Part shown: positions 43,444-50,040 of the stretch, one piece after another
Layout of the letters: each line of letters starts with the position of its first letter
Position numbering within the stretch: the first letter of the stretch is position 1
Assembly (NCBI GenBank): GCA_035759925.1
Contig: DASTTY010000073.1
Coordinates: 1 to 64,000 of the forward strand
Reading direction: 5' to 3'
DNA: 64,000 nt
From: RHKX01 sp035759925
GTDB taxonomy: Bacteria > Actinomycetota > Thermoleophilia > Solirubrobacterales > 70-9
The notes under the pieces: generated by a model
What the model saw: only the letters and a program-made list of their open reading frames with translations
Told to the model about the DNA's origin: nothing
Database searches by the model: none
Program-made: the position numbers and the translations under genes

Positions 43444-44052
43444 ATGCGACGGAAAGATCAGCGGGCCCGGCGCGAGCAGCTCGTCGAGGCTGCGCGGGCG
43501 GTGATGGCCGATCGGGGCGCCGTCGCGATCCGCGTCAAGGACGTCGCCGACCGTGCCGGCGTCTCGGCGAGCTCGCTGCTCTACTACTACCCCGACTTCG
43601 AGGAGCTCCTGTTCGCCGTCGCCCGTGACGCGATCGACCGCTACACCGAGGAGCGCGCCGCGGCGGTCCGGCGCGAGCCCGACCCGCTCGGGCGGCTGCG
43701 GACGGCGATCCGGCTGGGGGTCCCGACCGGTCCCGACGACGAGCAGAGCAGGATCCTCTACGAGCTCGACGCCTTCACCGGCACCAGCGCCGGGTTCGCG
43801 GTCCTGTCGACGAGCTTCTTCGACCGGCAGGTGTCGCTCTACGAGTCGATCTTCGAGTACGGGCAGGCAGCCGGCGCCTTGCGGCTCGAATGCCCGCCCG
43901 TCGACCTCGCTCGGCAGATGATCGGACTCGAGGACGGCCTCGGGCTCCAGGTCGTGATCGGGCATCCGCTGCTCGACAGCGCCGAGGCGGAGCGGTTGCT
44001 CCTCGCCTTCGCGTTGCGCGCCGTCGGTGCCGGCGACACCGTCGGCGCCTGA
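43444..44052 (+). CDS. TetR-family transcriptional regulator
   Basis: A 202-residue regulator. The N-terminal helix-turn-helix is ARAVMADRGAVAIRVKDVADRAGVSASSLLYYYPDFEEL, here at residues 12-50; the rest is a helical ligand and dimer domain. It is BetI-like in length and tail. It probably represses the divergent lipoprotein/nitrilase unit and itself through the two palindromes between them. The inducer is unknown; a polyamine is a guess from context. Confidence 0.88.
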   Translation: MRRKDQRARREQLVEAARAVMADRGAVAIRVKDVADRAGVSASSLLYYYPDFEELLFAVARDAIDRYTEERAAAVRREPDPLGRLRTAIRLGVPTGPDDEQSRILYELDAFTGTSAGFAVLSTSFFDRQVSLYESIFEYGQAAGALRLECPPVDLARQMIGLEDGLGLQVVIGHPLLDSAEAERLLLAFALRAVGAGDTVGA

Positions 44053-44064
44053 CCCGCTGAGGTC

Positions 44065-44079
44065 CCTACGAGTCGTAGG
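44065..44079. terminator. Palindrome after the TetR gene
   Basis: CCTACGA-G-TCGTAGG is a perfect 7-base inverted repeat with one central base, extended by GGT/ACC with a bulged C. It lies 12 bases after the TetR stop. It is either a terminator without a T tract or an operator for the 44166 gene. Confidence 0.35.
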
Positions 44080-44165
44080 ACCAATGTCCAATTGTGGCGT
44101 CGCCGTCGAGCCCCGAACCTGTCGGCCACCGTCCCGCAATTGGAAACCGACAGGAGGATCAGGCA

Positions 44166-44546
44166 ATGAGAGGACCAATCATCGCGACCACTGCGCTGGC
44201 GACCGTCGCGCTCGCCGTCCCGGCGGCCGCCGGAGCCAACGACGCCGACGTCAAGAGCGCCGGCAAGTGCAGCGGCTCGAGCACGGCGAAGATCAAGGTC
44301 AAGCCCGACGACGGCCGTCTCGAGGTCGAGTTCGAGGTCGACCAGAACAAGAACGGCGTCCGCTGGAAGGTCCGGATCAAGGACAACGGCAAGGTCGCCT
44401 TCCGGGGTTCCGCCCGCACGAAGGCGCCGAGCGGATCGTTCTCGGTCGAGAAGCGGATCGACAACCAGCCCGGCACCGATCGCGTCAAGGGCATCGGCCG
44501 CAACCCGGCCACCGGCGAGAAATGCGTGGCGACGGTGAAGATCTAG
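44166..44546 (+). CDS. Small secreted protein of unknown function
   Basis: A 126-residue protein with a signal peptide ending near AAAGAND. The mature 100 residues are Lys/Asp-rich beta structure (TAKIKVKPDDGRLEVEFEVDQN) with two cysteines (C35 and C120 approximately) that could bond. ACAGGAGGATC is a strong Shine-Dalgarno. I recognise no family. It stands alone between palindromic upstream sequences. Confidence 0.65.
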   Translation: MRGPIIATTALATVALAVPAAAGANDADVKSAGKCSGSSTAKIKVKPDDGRLEVEFEVDQNKNGVRWKVRIKDNGKVAFRGSARTKAPSGSFSVEKRIDNQPGTDRVKGIGRNPATGEKCVATVKI

Positions 44547-44583
44547 CCGTACCGCATCGGCGCCGGCCGGCGCCGACCGGGCG

Positions 44584-45105
44584 TCAGACCTTCTTCGGCT
44601 TGTACGTCCAGCCGGCGCCGGTCACCGCGTCGATGATCGGCTCGCGGAGCTCGGCCCAGGAGAACTTGTAGCCCGACTCGTCGGCGCCGCCCCCGGTGTG
44701 ATGGGGGCCGAGCCAGGCGATCACGTGGACCGTCTCGCTGCCGATGTGCTGGCCGCGCTCCCAGTTCAGCGAGCCGGCGAAGGACCCGCCGAAGCCGACC
44801 TCGGCCTCGCTGGTCGTCTTCAGGCCGATCCCGGCGGCCTCGTGGTCGGACTCGTCGAGCTCGATCCGGAAAGCGCGGTAGAGGTACTCGGCGCCGGCGC
44901 CGCCGGGGCCCGCCGAGGCGATCTGCGCCGCCCAGGCGACGACGATCGTCCCGTCGTCCTGCTCGGCGGCCTCGATGCCCTTGCCGTCGATCGCCAGCAG
45001 CCGCTTCCGGACCTCGGCGGCCGGCTGCGGCTCGACGCCGTCCTCCGGCTTCGCCGCCGTCATCACGCCGCGGCTCTTCTCCTTGAGCTTGTCGAGGAAT
45101 CCCAT
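44584..45105 (-). CDS. Conserved-looking cytoplasmic protein of unknown function
   Basis: A 173-residue protein. The start MGFLDKLKEKSRG at 45105 is taken because it is the usual kind of N terminus for such proteins; a longer frame to 45165 is less likely. The sequence is Ala/Gly/Glu-rich and balanced, with no signal or membrane segment, and contains HVIAWLGPHHTGG and SGYKFSWAELREPI. Function not recognised. Divergent from the L,D-transpeptidase gene. Confidence 0.6.
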   Translation of the reverse strand: MGFLDKLKEKSRGVMTAAKPEDGVEPQPAAEVRKRLLAIDGKGIEAAEQDDGTIVVAWAAQIASAGPGGAGAEYLYRAFRIELDESDHEAAGIGLKTTSEAEVGFGGSFAGSLNWERGQHIGSETVHVIAWLGPHHTGGGADESGYKFSWAELREPIIDAVTGAGWTYKPKKV

Positions 45106-45184
45106 CGCGGCGGTTATATCGCGCCACGGCGGCCGGCGGCTTCTACTGCGTTGCGTCGTTCGCACCGGTGGCTACCCTGAACCG

Positions 45185-46036
45185 GTGCACTCGTCGAACC
45201 GACGGATGGGCCGGTGGGCAGCCGTGCCGGTCACTCTCGCGATCCTGGTCGCGGTCGCGCTCGGCATCCGGGCCTTCGTCTCCGGCGATGACGGCGCCGC
45301 GGATGCCGGCGGCGCGGCCGCCACGACCGAGGTCCGCGTCGTCACCCCGCCGCCGCCCGTCCCCGCTGCGCGCGCCGCGCCCGAGGCGATCCGGCCCAAG
45401 CCGCCGACCGTGCACGAGAAGGAGAAGGCGAAGCCAGAGGAGCGCGAGCCGTACGTGCAGGTGCGGCCGGGCCGCGAGGCCGTCCTCCATGACGATCCCG
45501 GCGGCGAGGTCGTCGGCCGCGTCGAGGACGAGACGAAATTCGGCTCGCCGACGGTCCTCTCGGTGGCCCAGGTGCACAACCGCTGGCTCGGGGTGCCGAC
45601 CCCGCAGCTGCCGAACGGCAAGCTCGGATGGGTCCGGGCGGACCCGGGGACGCTCCGCGGCGGCTACACCGACGTTCGCGTCGTCGTCGATCTCTCCAGC
45701 CACGAGGCGCGGATCATCAAAGGCAGTGACGTAATCCGTCGCTGGACCGTCACCGTCGGTGCGCCGGAGAGCCCGACCCCGACCGGGCGCTTCGCCGTGA
45801 CTGACCTGTTCGAGGGCGACCTGAACCCGGCCTACGGTTGCTGCGCGGTCGCGCTCACCGCCACCCAGCCGGACCTCCCCTCCGGCTGGCAGGGCGGCGA
45901 TCGGATCGCCTTCCACGGCACCGATGGAGCCCTCGGCGTCGATGCCTCCAACGGCTGCATCCGCAGCGCCGACCGCGACGTCCGGGCGATGCTCGGGCTG
46001 GTCCCGCTCGGAGCCCCGGTGCTGATCCGCGGATAG
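45185..46036 (+). CDS. L,D-transpeptidase (YkuD domain) with SH3-like domain
   Basis: A 283-residue exported protein from a GTG (ATG at 45206 also possible). An N-terminal membrane anchor (about 11-30) is followed by a Pro/Ala-rich linker, an SH3-like domain (about 95-160) and a YkuD domain (about 165-283). The catalytic signature is HGTDGALGVDASNGCIR, with the nucleophile in SNGCIR. It makes 3-3 peptidoglycan cross-links or attaches proteins. It heads a unit with archease, an SDR and TrmO, an odd combination. Confidence 0.88.
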   Translation: MHSSNRRMGRWAAVPVTLAILVAVALGIRAFVSGDDGAADAGGAAATTEVRVVTPPPPVPAARAAPEAIRPKPPTVHEKEKAKPEEREPYVQVRPGREAVLHDDPGGEVVGRVEDETKFGSPTVLSVAQVHNRWLGVPTPQLPNGKLGWVRADPGTLRGGYTDVRVVVDLSSHEARIIKGSDVIRRWTVTVGAPESPTPTGRFAVTDLFEGDLNPAYGCCAVALTATQPDLPSGWQGGDRIAFHGTDGALGVDASNGCIRSADRDVRAMLGLVPLGAPVLIRG

Positions 46037-46052
46037 GGTCTCCGCCAGGAGG

Positions 46053-46463
46053 ATGTACAACACCGTCGACAACGGCTCTTCGATCGAGATCGACGTCGAG
46101 GACGTCGATCGCGAGGCGCTCTTCGGGGAGACCCTGCTGGCCCTCAGCGACGTCCTCGCCGACGCCGGCGGCGGCACCGCGGTCACCCACGAGGTCGAGG
46201 TGTCGGCCTCCGACCTCGACGGGCTGCTCGTCGCCTGGATCAACGAGCTGATCAGGCTCGCCGCCACCGACGGCTTCGTCGCCGAGCGCGCCTACCGCGA
46301 CCGGCTCGCGGCGACGAGCTTCCGCGCCCGCGTCGCCGGCGAGCGGGGGATCCCACCGGAGCGGATCCGCGACGTCAGCTGCCGATCGGTCGGAATGAAG
46401 CGGCTCGAGGACGGCGCCTGGTCGGTCCGCGTCCACCTCGAGTCGTCCGGCTCGGGCTCGTAA
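46053..46463 (+). CDS. Archease-like protein
   Basis: A 136-residue protein with the archease layout: an N-terminal beta-alpha block, LFGETLLALSDVLADAG, DLDGLLVAWINELIRLA and a C-terminal KRLEDGAWSVRVHLE strand. Archeases activate the RNA ligase RtcB. The usual N-terminal HTADIG motif reads NTVDNG here, and no rtcB is present in the window. AGGAGG lies directly before the ATG. Assignment is by pattern; partner unknown. Confidence 0.65.
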   Translation: MYNTVDNGSSIEIDVEDVDREALFGETLLALSDVLADAGGGTAVTHEVEVSASDLDGLLVAWINELIRLAATDGFVAERAYRDRLAATSFRARVAGERGIPPERIRDVSCRSVGMKRLEDGAWSVRVHLESSGSGS

Positions 46464-46473
46464 GCGACGCCGC

Positions 46474-47274
46474 ATGGCAGGAGGTGTCCTGAGGCCGGAC
46501 GCGAACGCGGGCAAGGTGGCCCTCGTCACCGGCGGCGGGACCGGGATCGGTCGCGGCGCCGCGTTGGCGCTGGCGGGCTCGGGCGCCCGGGTCGCGGTCT
46601 GCGGGCGCCGCGGCGAGCTGCTCGACGAGACCCGGGCCGCGGTCGAGGCCGGCGGCGGCGAGTGCCTCGTCGTCCCCTGCGACATCCGCGAGCCCGAGCA
46701 GGTCGAGGCGCTCGTGGCCGCGGTGCTCGAGCGCTTCGGCGCCATCGACGTCCTCGTCGCCAATGCCGGCGGGCAGTTCGCCGCTCCTGCCGAGGAGATC
46801 AGCGGCAAGGGCTGGCGCGCGGTCGAGCGCCTCAACCTCGAGGGGAACTGGGATCTTACGAGCCGGGTCGCGACGGAGTCGATGATCCCTTCGCTGGGCG
46901 GGCTGATCGTCTTCGTCGGCTTCTCGCCGCGCCGCGGCATCCCGACCTTCGCGCACGCCTGCGCGACGCGGGCGGCGCTCGAGAACCTCGCTTCGAGCCT
47001 CGCCCTCGAGTGGAGCCGTTACGGGATCCGTTCCGTCTGCCTGAGTTGCGGCCCGATCGAGACCGAGGGGCTCGCCTCCTACGGGCCCGATTCGCTCGAG
47101 GAGTCACGGCGAACGGTTCCGCTCGGACGGCTCGGGACCGCGGCGGAGGTCGGCGAGACCGTCGCCTTTCTCGCCAGCCCCGGCGGGGCATTCATCACCG
47201 GCACGACGATCCTCGTCGACGGCGGCGTCGACGCCTGGGGGCTGGCGGAGCCGCCGCCCGTCCCGGAGCGTTAG
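46474..47274 (+). CDS. Short-chain dehydrogenase/reductase, atypical active site
   Basis: A 266-residue SDR with VTGGGTGIGRG (cofactor loop), LVANAGG (NAG motif) and the C-terminal FITGTTILVDGGVD. The YxxxK pair expected in the active site is not found; the region reads TFAHACATRAALENL, similar to 2,4-dienoyl-CoA and trans-2-enoyl-CoA reductases, which also deviate. An enoyl-CoA-type substrate is plausible. It is in an operon with archease (10-base gap) and trmO (no gap). Confidence 0.82.
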   Translation: MAGGVLRPDANAGKVALVTGGGTGIGRGAALALAGSGARVAVCGRRGELLDETRAAVEAGGGECLVVPCDIREPEQVEALVAAVLERFGAIDVLVANAGGQFAAPAEEISGKGWRAVERLNLEGNWDLTSRVATESMIPSLGGLIVFVGFSPRRGIPTFAHACATRAALENLASSLALEWSRYGIRSVCLSCGPIETEGLASYGPDSLEESRRTVPLGRLGTAAEVGETVAFLASPGGAFITGTTILVDGGVDAWGLAEPPPVPER

Positions 47275-47703
47275 ATGACGGCGACGGACGGGCCGAGGTT
47301 CGATGCGATCGCGGTCGGGTCGGTCAGCTCGCCGCTGACCGACCTCGACGCCGCCCCGAAGCAGGGCGACGAGGGTGCGCCGGAGGCGACGATCATCTTC
47401 GCGGGCGAGTTCGTCGCCGCCCTCGAGGGCATCGCGGCGGGCGACGACGTCCTCGTCCTCGCCTGGCTCGACCGCGCCGACCGCGATGTCCTCCGCGTTC
47501 ATCCGCGCGGCGATGAGAGCCGTCCCGAGACCGGCGTCTTCGCGACCCGCTCGCCCGACCGTCCGAACCCGATCGGCCTCCACCGTGTCGAGGTCGTCTC
47601 GATCGACGGCGCCACGATGACGGTACGCGGCCTCGAGGCGGTGGACGGCACGCCCGTCCTCGACGTCAAGCCGGTCCTCAGCGGCGACGCCGGCGAGCGC
47701 TAG
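47275..47703 (+). CDS. TrmO/TsaA-type tRNA methyltransferase
   Basis: A 142-residue member of the TsaA/YaeB/TrmO family, which methylates t6A37 of tRNA-Thr to m6t6A using SAM. IAVGSVSSPLTD starts the domain and FATRSPDRPNPIGLHRVEVV is the family signature. It is shorter than E. coli TrmO (235), lacking the C-terminal domain, as in many bacteria and archaea. The ATG follows the SDR stop directly. Confidence 0.85.
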   Translation: MTATDGPRFDAIAVGSVSSPLTDLDAAPKQGDEGAPEATIIFAGEFVAALEGIAAGDDVLVLAWLDRADRDVLRVHPRGDESRPETGVFATRSPDRPNPIGLHRVEVVSIDGATMTVRGLEAVDGTPVLDVKPVLSGDAGER

Positions 47704-47729
47704 CGCGATCGATTCCTGACCCCAAGCCA

Positions 47730-47821
47730 GTGTTTCGCGGAACCGCGACCTGAAGTTCGGGTGTTTCCGCGGAACCGCGACACGAGGTTCGGGTGTTCGC
47801 GTAAACGTCACTCGAGGTCTG
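47730..47821. repeat. Three imperfect tandem ~31-base repeats
   Basis: Units begin GTGTT at 47730, 47761 and 47793, with shared parts GCGGAACCGCGAC and GAGGTTCGG. Units 1 and 2 are about 85% alike by eye; unit 3 is more degraded. They lie between the convergent trmO and ArsR genes. Confidence 0.6.
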
Positions 47822-47862
47822 AACTGCAGATCACCGTGCTATAGCGACACCAATCTGCAGTT
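47822..47862. terminator. Stem-loop between trmO and the ArsR gene
   Basis: AACTGCAGAT (47822-47831) and ATCTGCAGTT (47853-47862) are perfect 10-base arms; the 21-base loop contains the palindrome GCTATAGC (47838-47845). Flanking CACT/AGTG extends the stem with a bulge. Between convergent genes, a bidirectional terminator is the likeliest role. Confidence 0.5.
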
Positions 47863-47892
47863 GAGCGTCGAAGTGAGGCTGTCCAGCGCCGC

Positions 47893-48264
47893 TCAGTCGT
47901 CGATCGGCTGCAGCAGCTCGTCGAGCGAGTCGAGGCTCGCCGCCCAGGAGCGCTCGTGGAAGCGGAGCCAGGCGGCGACGGTCGCCAGCGCCCCCGGCTC
48001 GAGGCGGCAGACGTGACGGCGGCCCTCGATCCTGCGGACGACGAGGCCGGCCCGCTCGAGAACGCGGACGTGCTTCGACGCCGCTTCGAACGACATCGGC
48101 AACGGGGCCGCCAGCTCGCCGACCGAGAGCTCGGGGAGTCCGGTGCGTCCGTCGCCGGCGAGCCTGCCGACCATCGCCCGCCGGGCCCGGTGGGAGAGCG
48201 CGGCGAAGATCGCGTCGATCGCCTCCGGTCGCTCCTCGACAAGCTCAACCATCCGGTTGAACAT
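47893..48264 (-). CDS. ArsR-family transcriptional regulator
   Basis: A 123-residue winged-helix regulator. IFAALSHRARRAMVGRLA and SVGELAAPLPMSFEAASKHVRVLERAGLV are the helix-turn-helix blocks, and VRRIEGRRHVCRLEPGAL the wing. No metal-binding cysteine motif (CxCxxC) is present; this branch (SdpR/YuxN-like) usually regulates SRPBCC or YCII partner genes. It is divergent from a YCII protein. Confidence 0.87.
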   Translation of the reverse strand: MFNRMVELVEERPEAIDAIFAALSHRARRAMVGRLAGDGRTGLPELSVGELAAPLPMSFEAASKHVRVLERAGLVVRRIEGRRHVCRLEPGALATVAAWLRFHERSWAASLDSLDELLQPIDD

Positions 48265-48334
48265 ATCCGCAGCGGTCGATCGGGGCTGACGCCGTTCGTC
48301 CTATCGGCGACCATCCACGAATGAGGAGGAAGCG

Positions 48335-48691
48335 ATGAAGTACATGCTGTTGATTCACCAGGGCGACGCGCCGACCCCGCGCAACGAGGGCTGGGACCGT
48401 CTCTCCGACGACGAGAAGGCCGCGATCGGCGCCGACTACCGCGCGGTCAGCGAGACCCCCGGGGTCAGCCCCGGCCTGCAGCTCGAAGAGCCGGAGACGG
48501 CGACGACGATCCGCGTCAGCGACGGCGAGACGCTGATCACCGACGGGCCGTTCGCGGAGACGAAGGAGGCACTCGCCGGGTACCTGCTGTTCGAGGCCGA
48601 CGACCTCGATGCGGCCCTCGCCCTCGCCGCGAGGATCCCGGCCGCGCGACTGGGCGGCGCCGTGGAGGTGCGACCGATCGTCGAGTGGTAG
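48335..48691 (+). CDS. YCII/DGPF-domain protein
   Basis: A 118-residue single-domain protein with MKYMLLIHQG at the start and LITDGPFAETKEALAGYLLFEADDLDAAL, the DGPF signature of the YCII-related family, often encoded beside sigma factors or ArsR regulators. Enzymatic role unknown. GAGGAAG precedes the ATG. Likely controlled by the divergent ArsR. Confidence 0.88.
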   Translation: MKYMLLIHQGDAPTPRNEGWDRLSDDEKAAIGADYRAVSETPGVSPGLQLEEPETATTIRVSDGETLITDGPFAETKEALAGYLLFEADDLDAALALAARIPAARLGGAVEVRPIVEW

Positions 48692-48708
48692 CGGCCGCCA
48701 CCTGACGA

Positions 48709-49572
48709 TCAGCGGACGAAGCGCGGGTCCATCGCCAGGCAGGCCTTGACGCCACGGGCGATCATCCGCGCCCGGAGGTCAGCTCCCTCCGGAATCGGGT
48801 GCAGGTCGTCGGACTGCATCAGCTCGGGATGCAATTCGACGGCCCGCGCCCAGTCCGGCACCTGGGTCGTCGGGTGGTTGGCGGCGAACGAGCGGACGAC
48901 GCGGTTCTTGCCGGTGTTGTCGACGCCATCGACGGTGAACCCGTGGATCGTCGGCACGACCAGGCAGCGATCGCCGACCGTGGCGGCGACCTTGTCGAGG
49001 TTGCCGGCGAGGATCTCCGGATAGGCGGGGTTGTCGTTGGTGCCGGCATCGAAGACGATCACCGACTGGGCCGGGTCGAAGCTCTCCTCGAAGAGCCCGA
49101 AGATCTGGATGCTGTTGTAGCCGCCTTCGGCGTTGACGGTGAGTGGGATGCCCGGCAGGTAGCGCTTCAGATACGGAGAGGTGAGCACCTCGAGGCTGTC
49201 GCCGACCACCAGGACCTGTCCGGACCCGTCGAGCCGGGTCGGCCCGGTCCGGGCGAGCTGCGGCTGATCGTCGCGCTTGCGCAGGGCGCGCTTGGCGAGC
49301 ACCGAGTCGACGGCGGCGCCGCCGTCGGCACGACCCTGTTGCTCGCCGTCGCTGGCGCCCTCGGTGAGCCCGCGCTCGAGCCCGTAGCGGAGCCCGTCGG
49401 CGTAGGCGCCGAGCTGAGCGACCTCGTATGGGCCGAGCGCGGCTTCGGAACGGGCCTGTTGAGCATCGGCCTCGTCGGGAGCGTCGGCGGCCGTATAGAG
49501 GTAGGCGCCGACGAACGCCCCGGCGGCGAGCAGCAGCAGCACCACCGCCATCCCGGCCCGACGCAGGCTCAC
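48709..49572 (-). CDS. Membrane-anchored SGNH-type hydrolase
   Basis: A 287-residue protein from a GTG that overlaps the upstream stop (GTGA). One N-terminal membrane helix, a linker, then an SGNH fold: VLVVGDSLEVL (Ser), VFDAGTND (Asn) and SDDLHPIPEGADL (Asp/His). It is probably an O-acetyl or acyl esterase, or an acyl-transferase partner, at the cell surface. The nearby OafA-type acyltransferase carries its own SGNH domain, so both may act on the same polymer. Confidence 0.75.
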   Translation of the reverse strand: MSLRRAGMAVVLLLLAAGAFVGAYLYTAADAPDEADAQQARSEAALGPYEVAQLGAYADGLRYGLERGLTEGASDGEQQGRADGGAAVDSVLAKRALRKRDDQPQLARTGPTRLDGSGQVLVVGDSLEVLTSPYLKRYLPGIPLTVNAEGGYNSIQIFGLFEESFDPAQSVIVFDAGTNDNPAYPEILAGNLDKVAATVGDRCLVVPTIHGFTVDGVDNTGKNRVVRSFAANHPTTQVPDWARAVELHPELMQSDDLHPIPEGADLRARMIARGVKACLAMDPRFVR

Positions 49573-49940
49573 GGGACCGCCACCTGGACGTCGTCCTCGC
49601 TCGGCACTCCGACCCCGGAGCCCTTGAACGCCCGCCGGTAGGCGACCCGGTAGGACTCGCGGTAGGTGCGCGGATAGGTGATCCGCCGTCCCGTCGCCAG
49701 GCCGGCCGGGTAGTCGTCGCCGCCGATCGCCGTGCCCCTGGTCCAGCCGGCGTTCTCGCCGGCGGTCCGCGCCGCCTCGACGTCCGCGCCCGAATCCTCG
49801 CCGAGCAGCCATCCGGCGCCCGCGGCGAGCGCGATCACGATCACGGCCACCAGCAACCCGACGACCCGCCCGCGGGTCACTATCTTCCTGCGGCTCTCCG
49901 TGGTCCCGGCGCCCGGCTTTTCCGTGCTCGGAGCCACCAT
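49569..49940 (-). CDS. Single-pass membrane protein of unknown function
   Basis: A 123-residue protein with a 28-residue cytoplasmic N terminus, a membrane segment (about 27-47) and an extracytoplasmic tail rich in Tyr and Arg (RRITYPRTYRESYRVAYRRAF), which is distinctive. Co-translated with the SGNH protein. TACGCT sits 7 bases before the ATG and no Shine-Dalgarno is seen. Not recognised. Confidence 0.65.
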   Translation of the reverse strand: MVAPSTEKPGAGTTESRRKIVTRGRVVGLLVAVIVIALAAGAGWLLGEDSGADVEAARTAGENAGWTRGTAIGGDDYPAGLATGRRITYPRTYRESYRVAYRRAFKGSGVGVPSEDDVQVAVP

Positions 49941-49947
49941 CTGCTAA

Positions 49948-49953
49948 AGCGTA
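49948..49953 (-). promoter_or_regulatory. -10 element (TACGCT) of the 49940 gene
   Basis: On the minus strand TACGCT is followed by 7 bases and the ATG at 49940, consistent with leaderless transcription of the two-gene unit. Confidence 0.4.
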
Positions 49954-50040
49954 GCCAGGGAATCGGCTCCGTCCGCGGGTGCCACGAAGCTTCGGTGACG
50001 TCGGTGACGGCGTCCGGACCCGCGCCCCGGGGTCACCGCC

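Noticed and set aside
47730..47821. CRISPR array
   Set aside because: Three tandem imperfect units follow each other without spacers and no cas genes are present.
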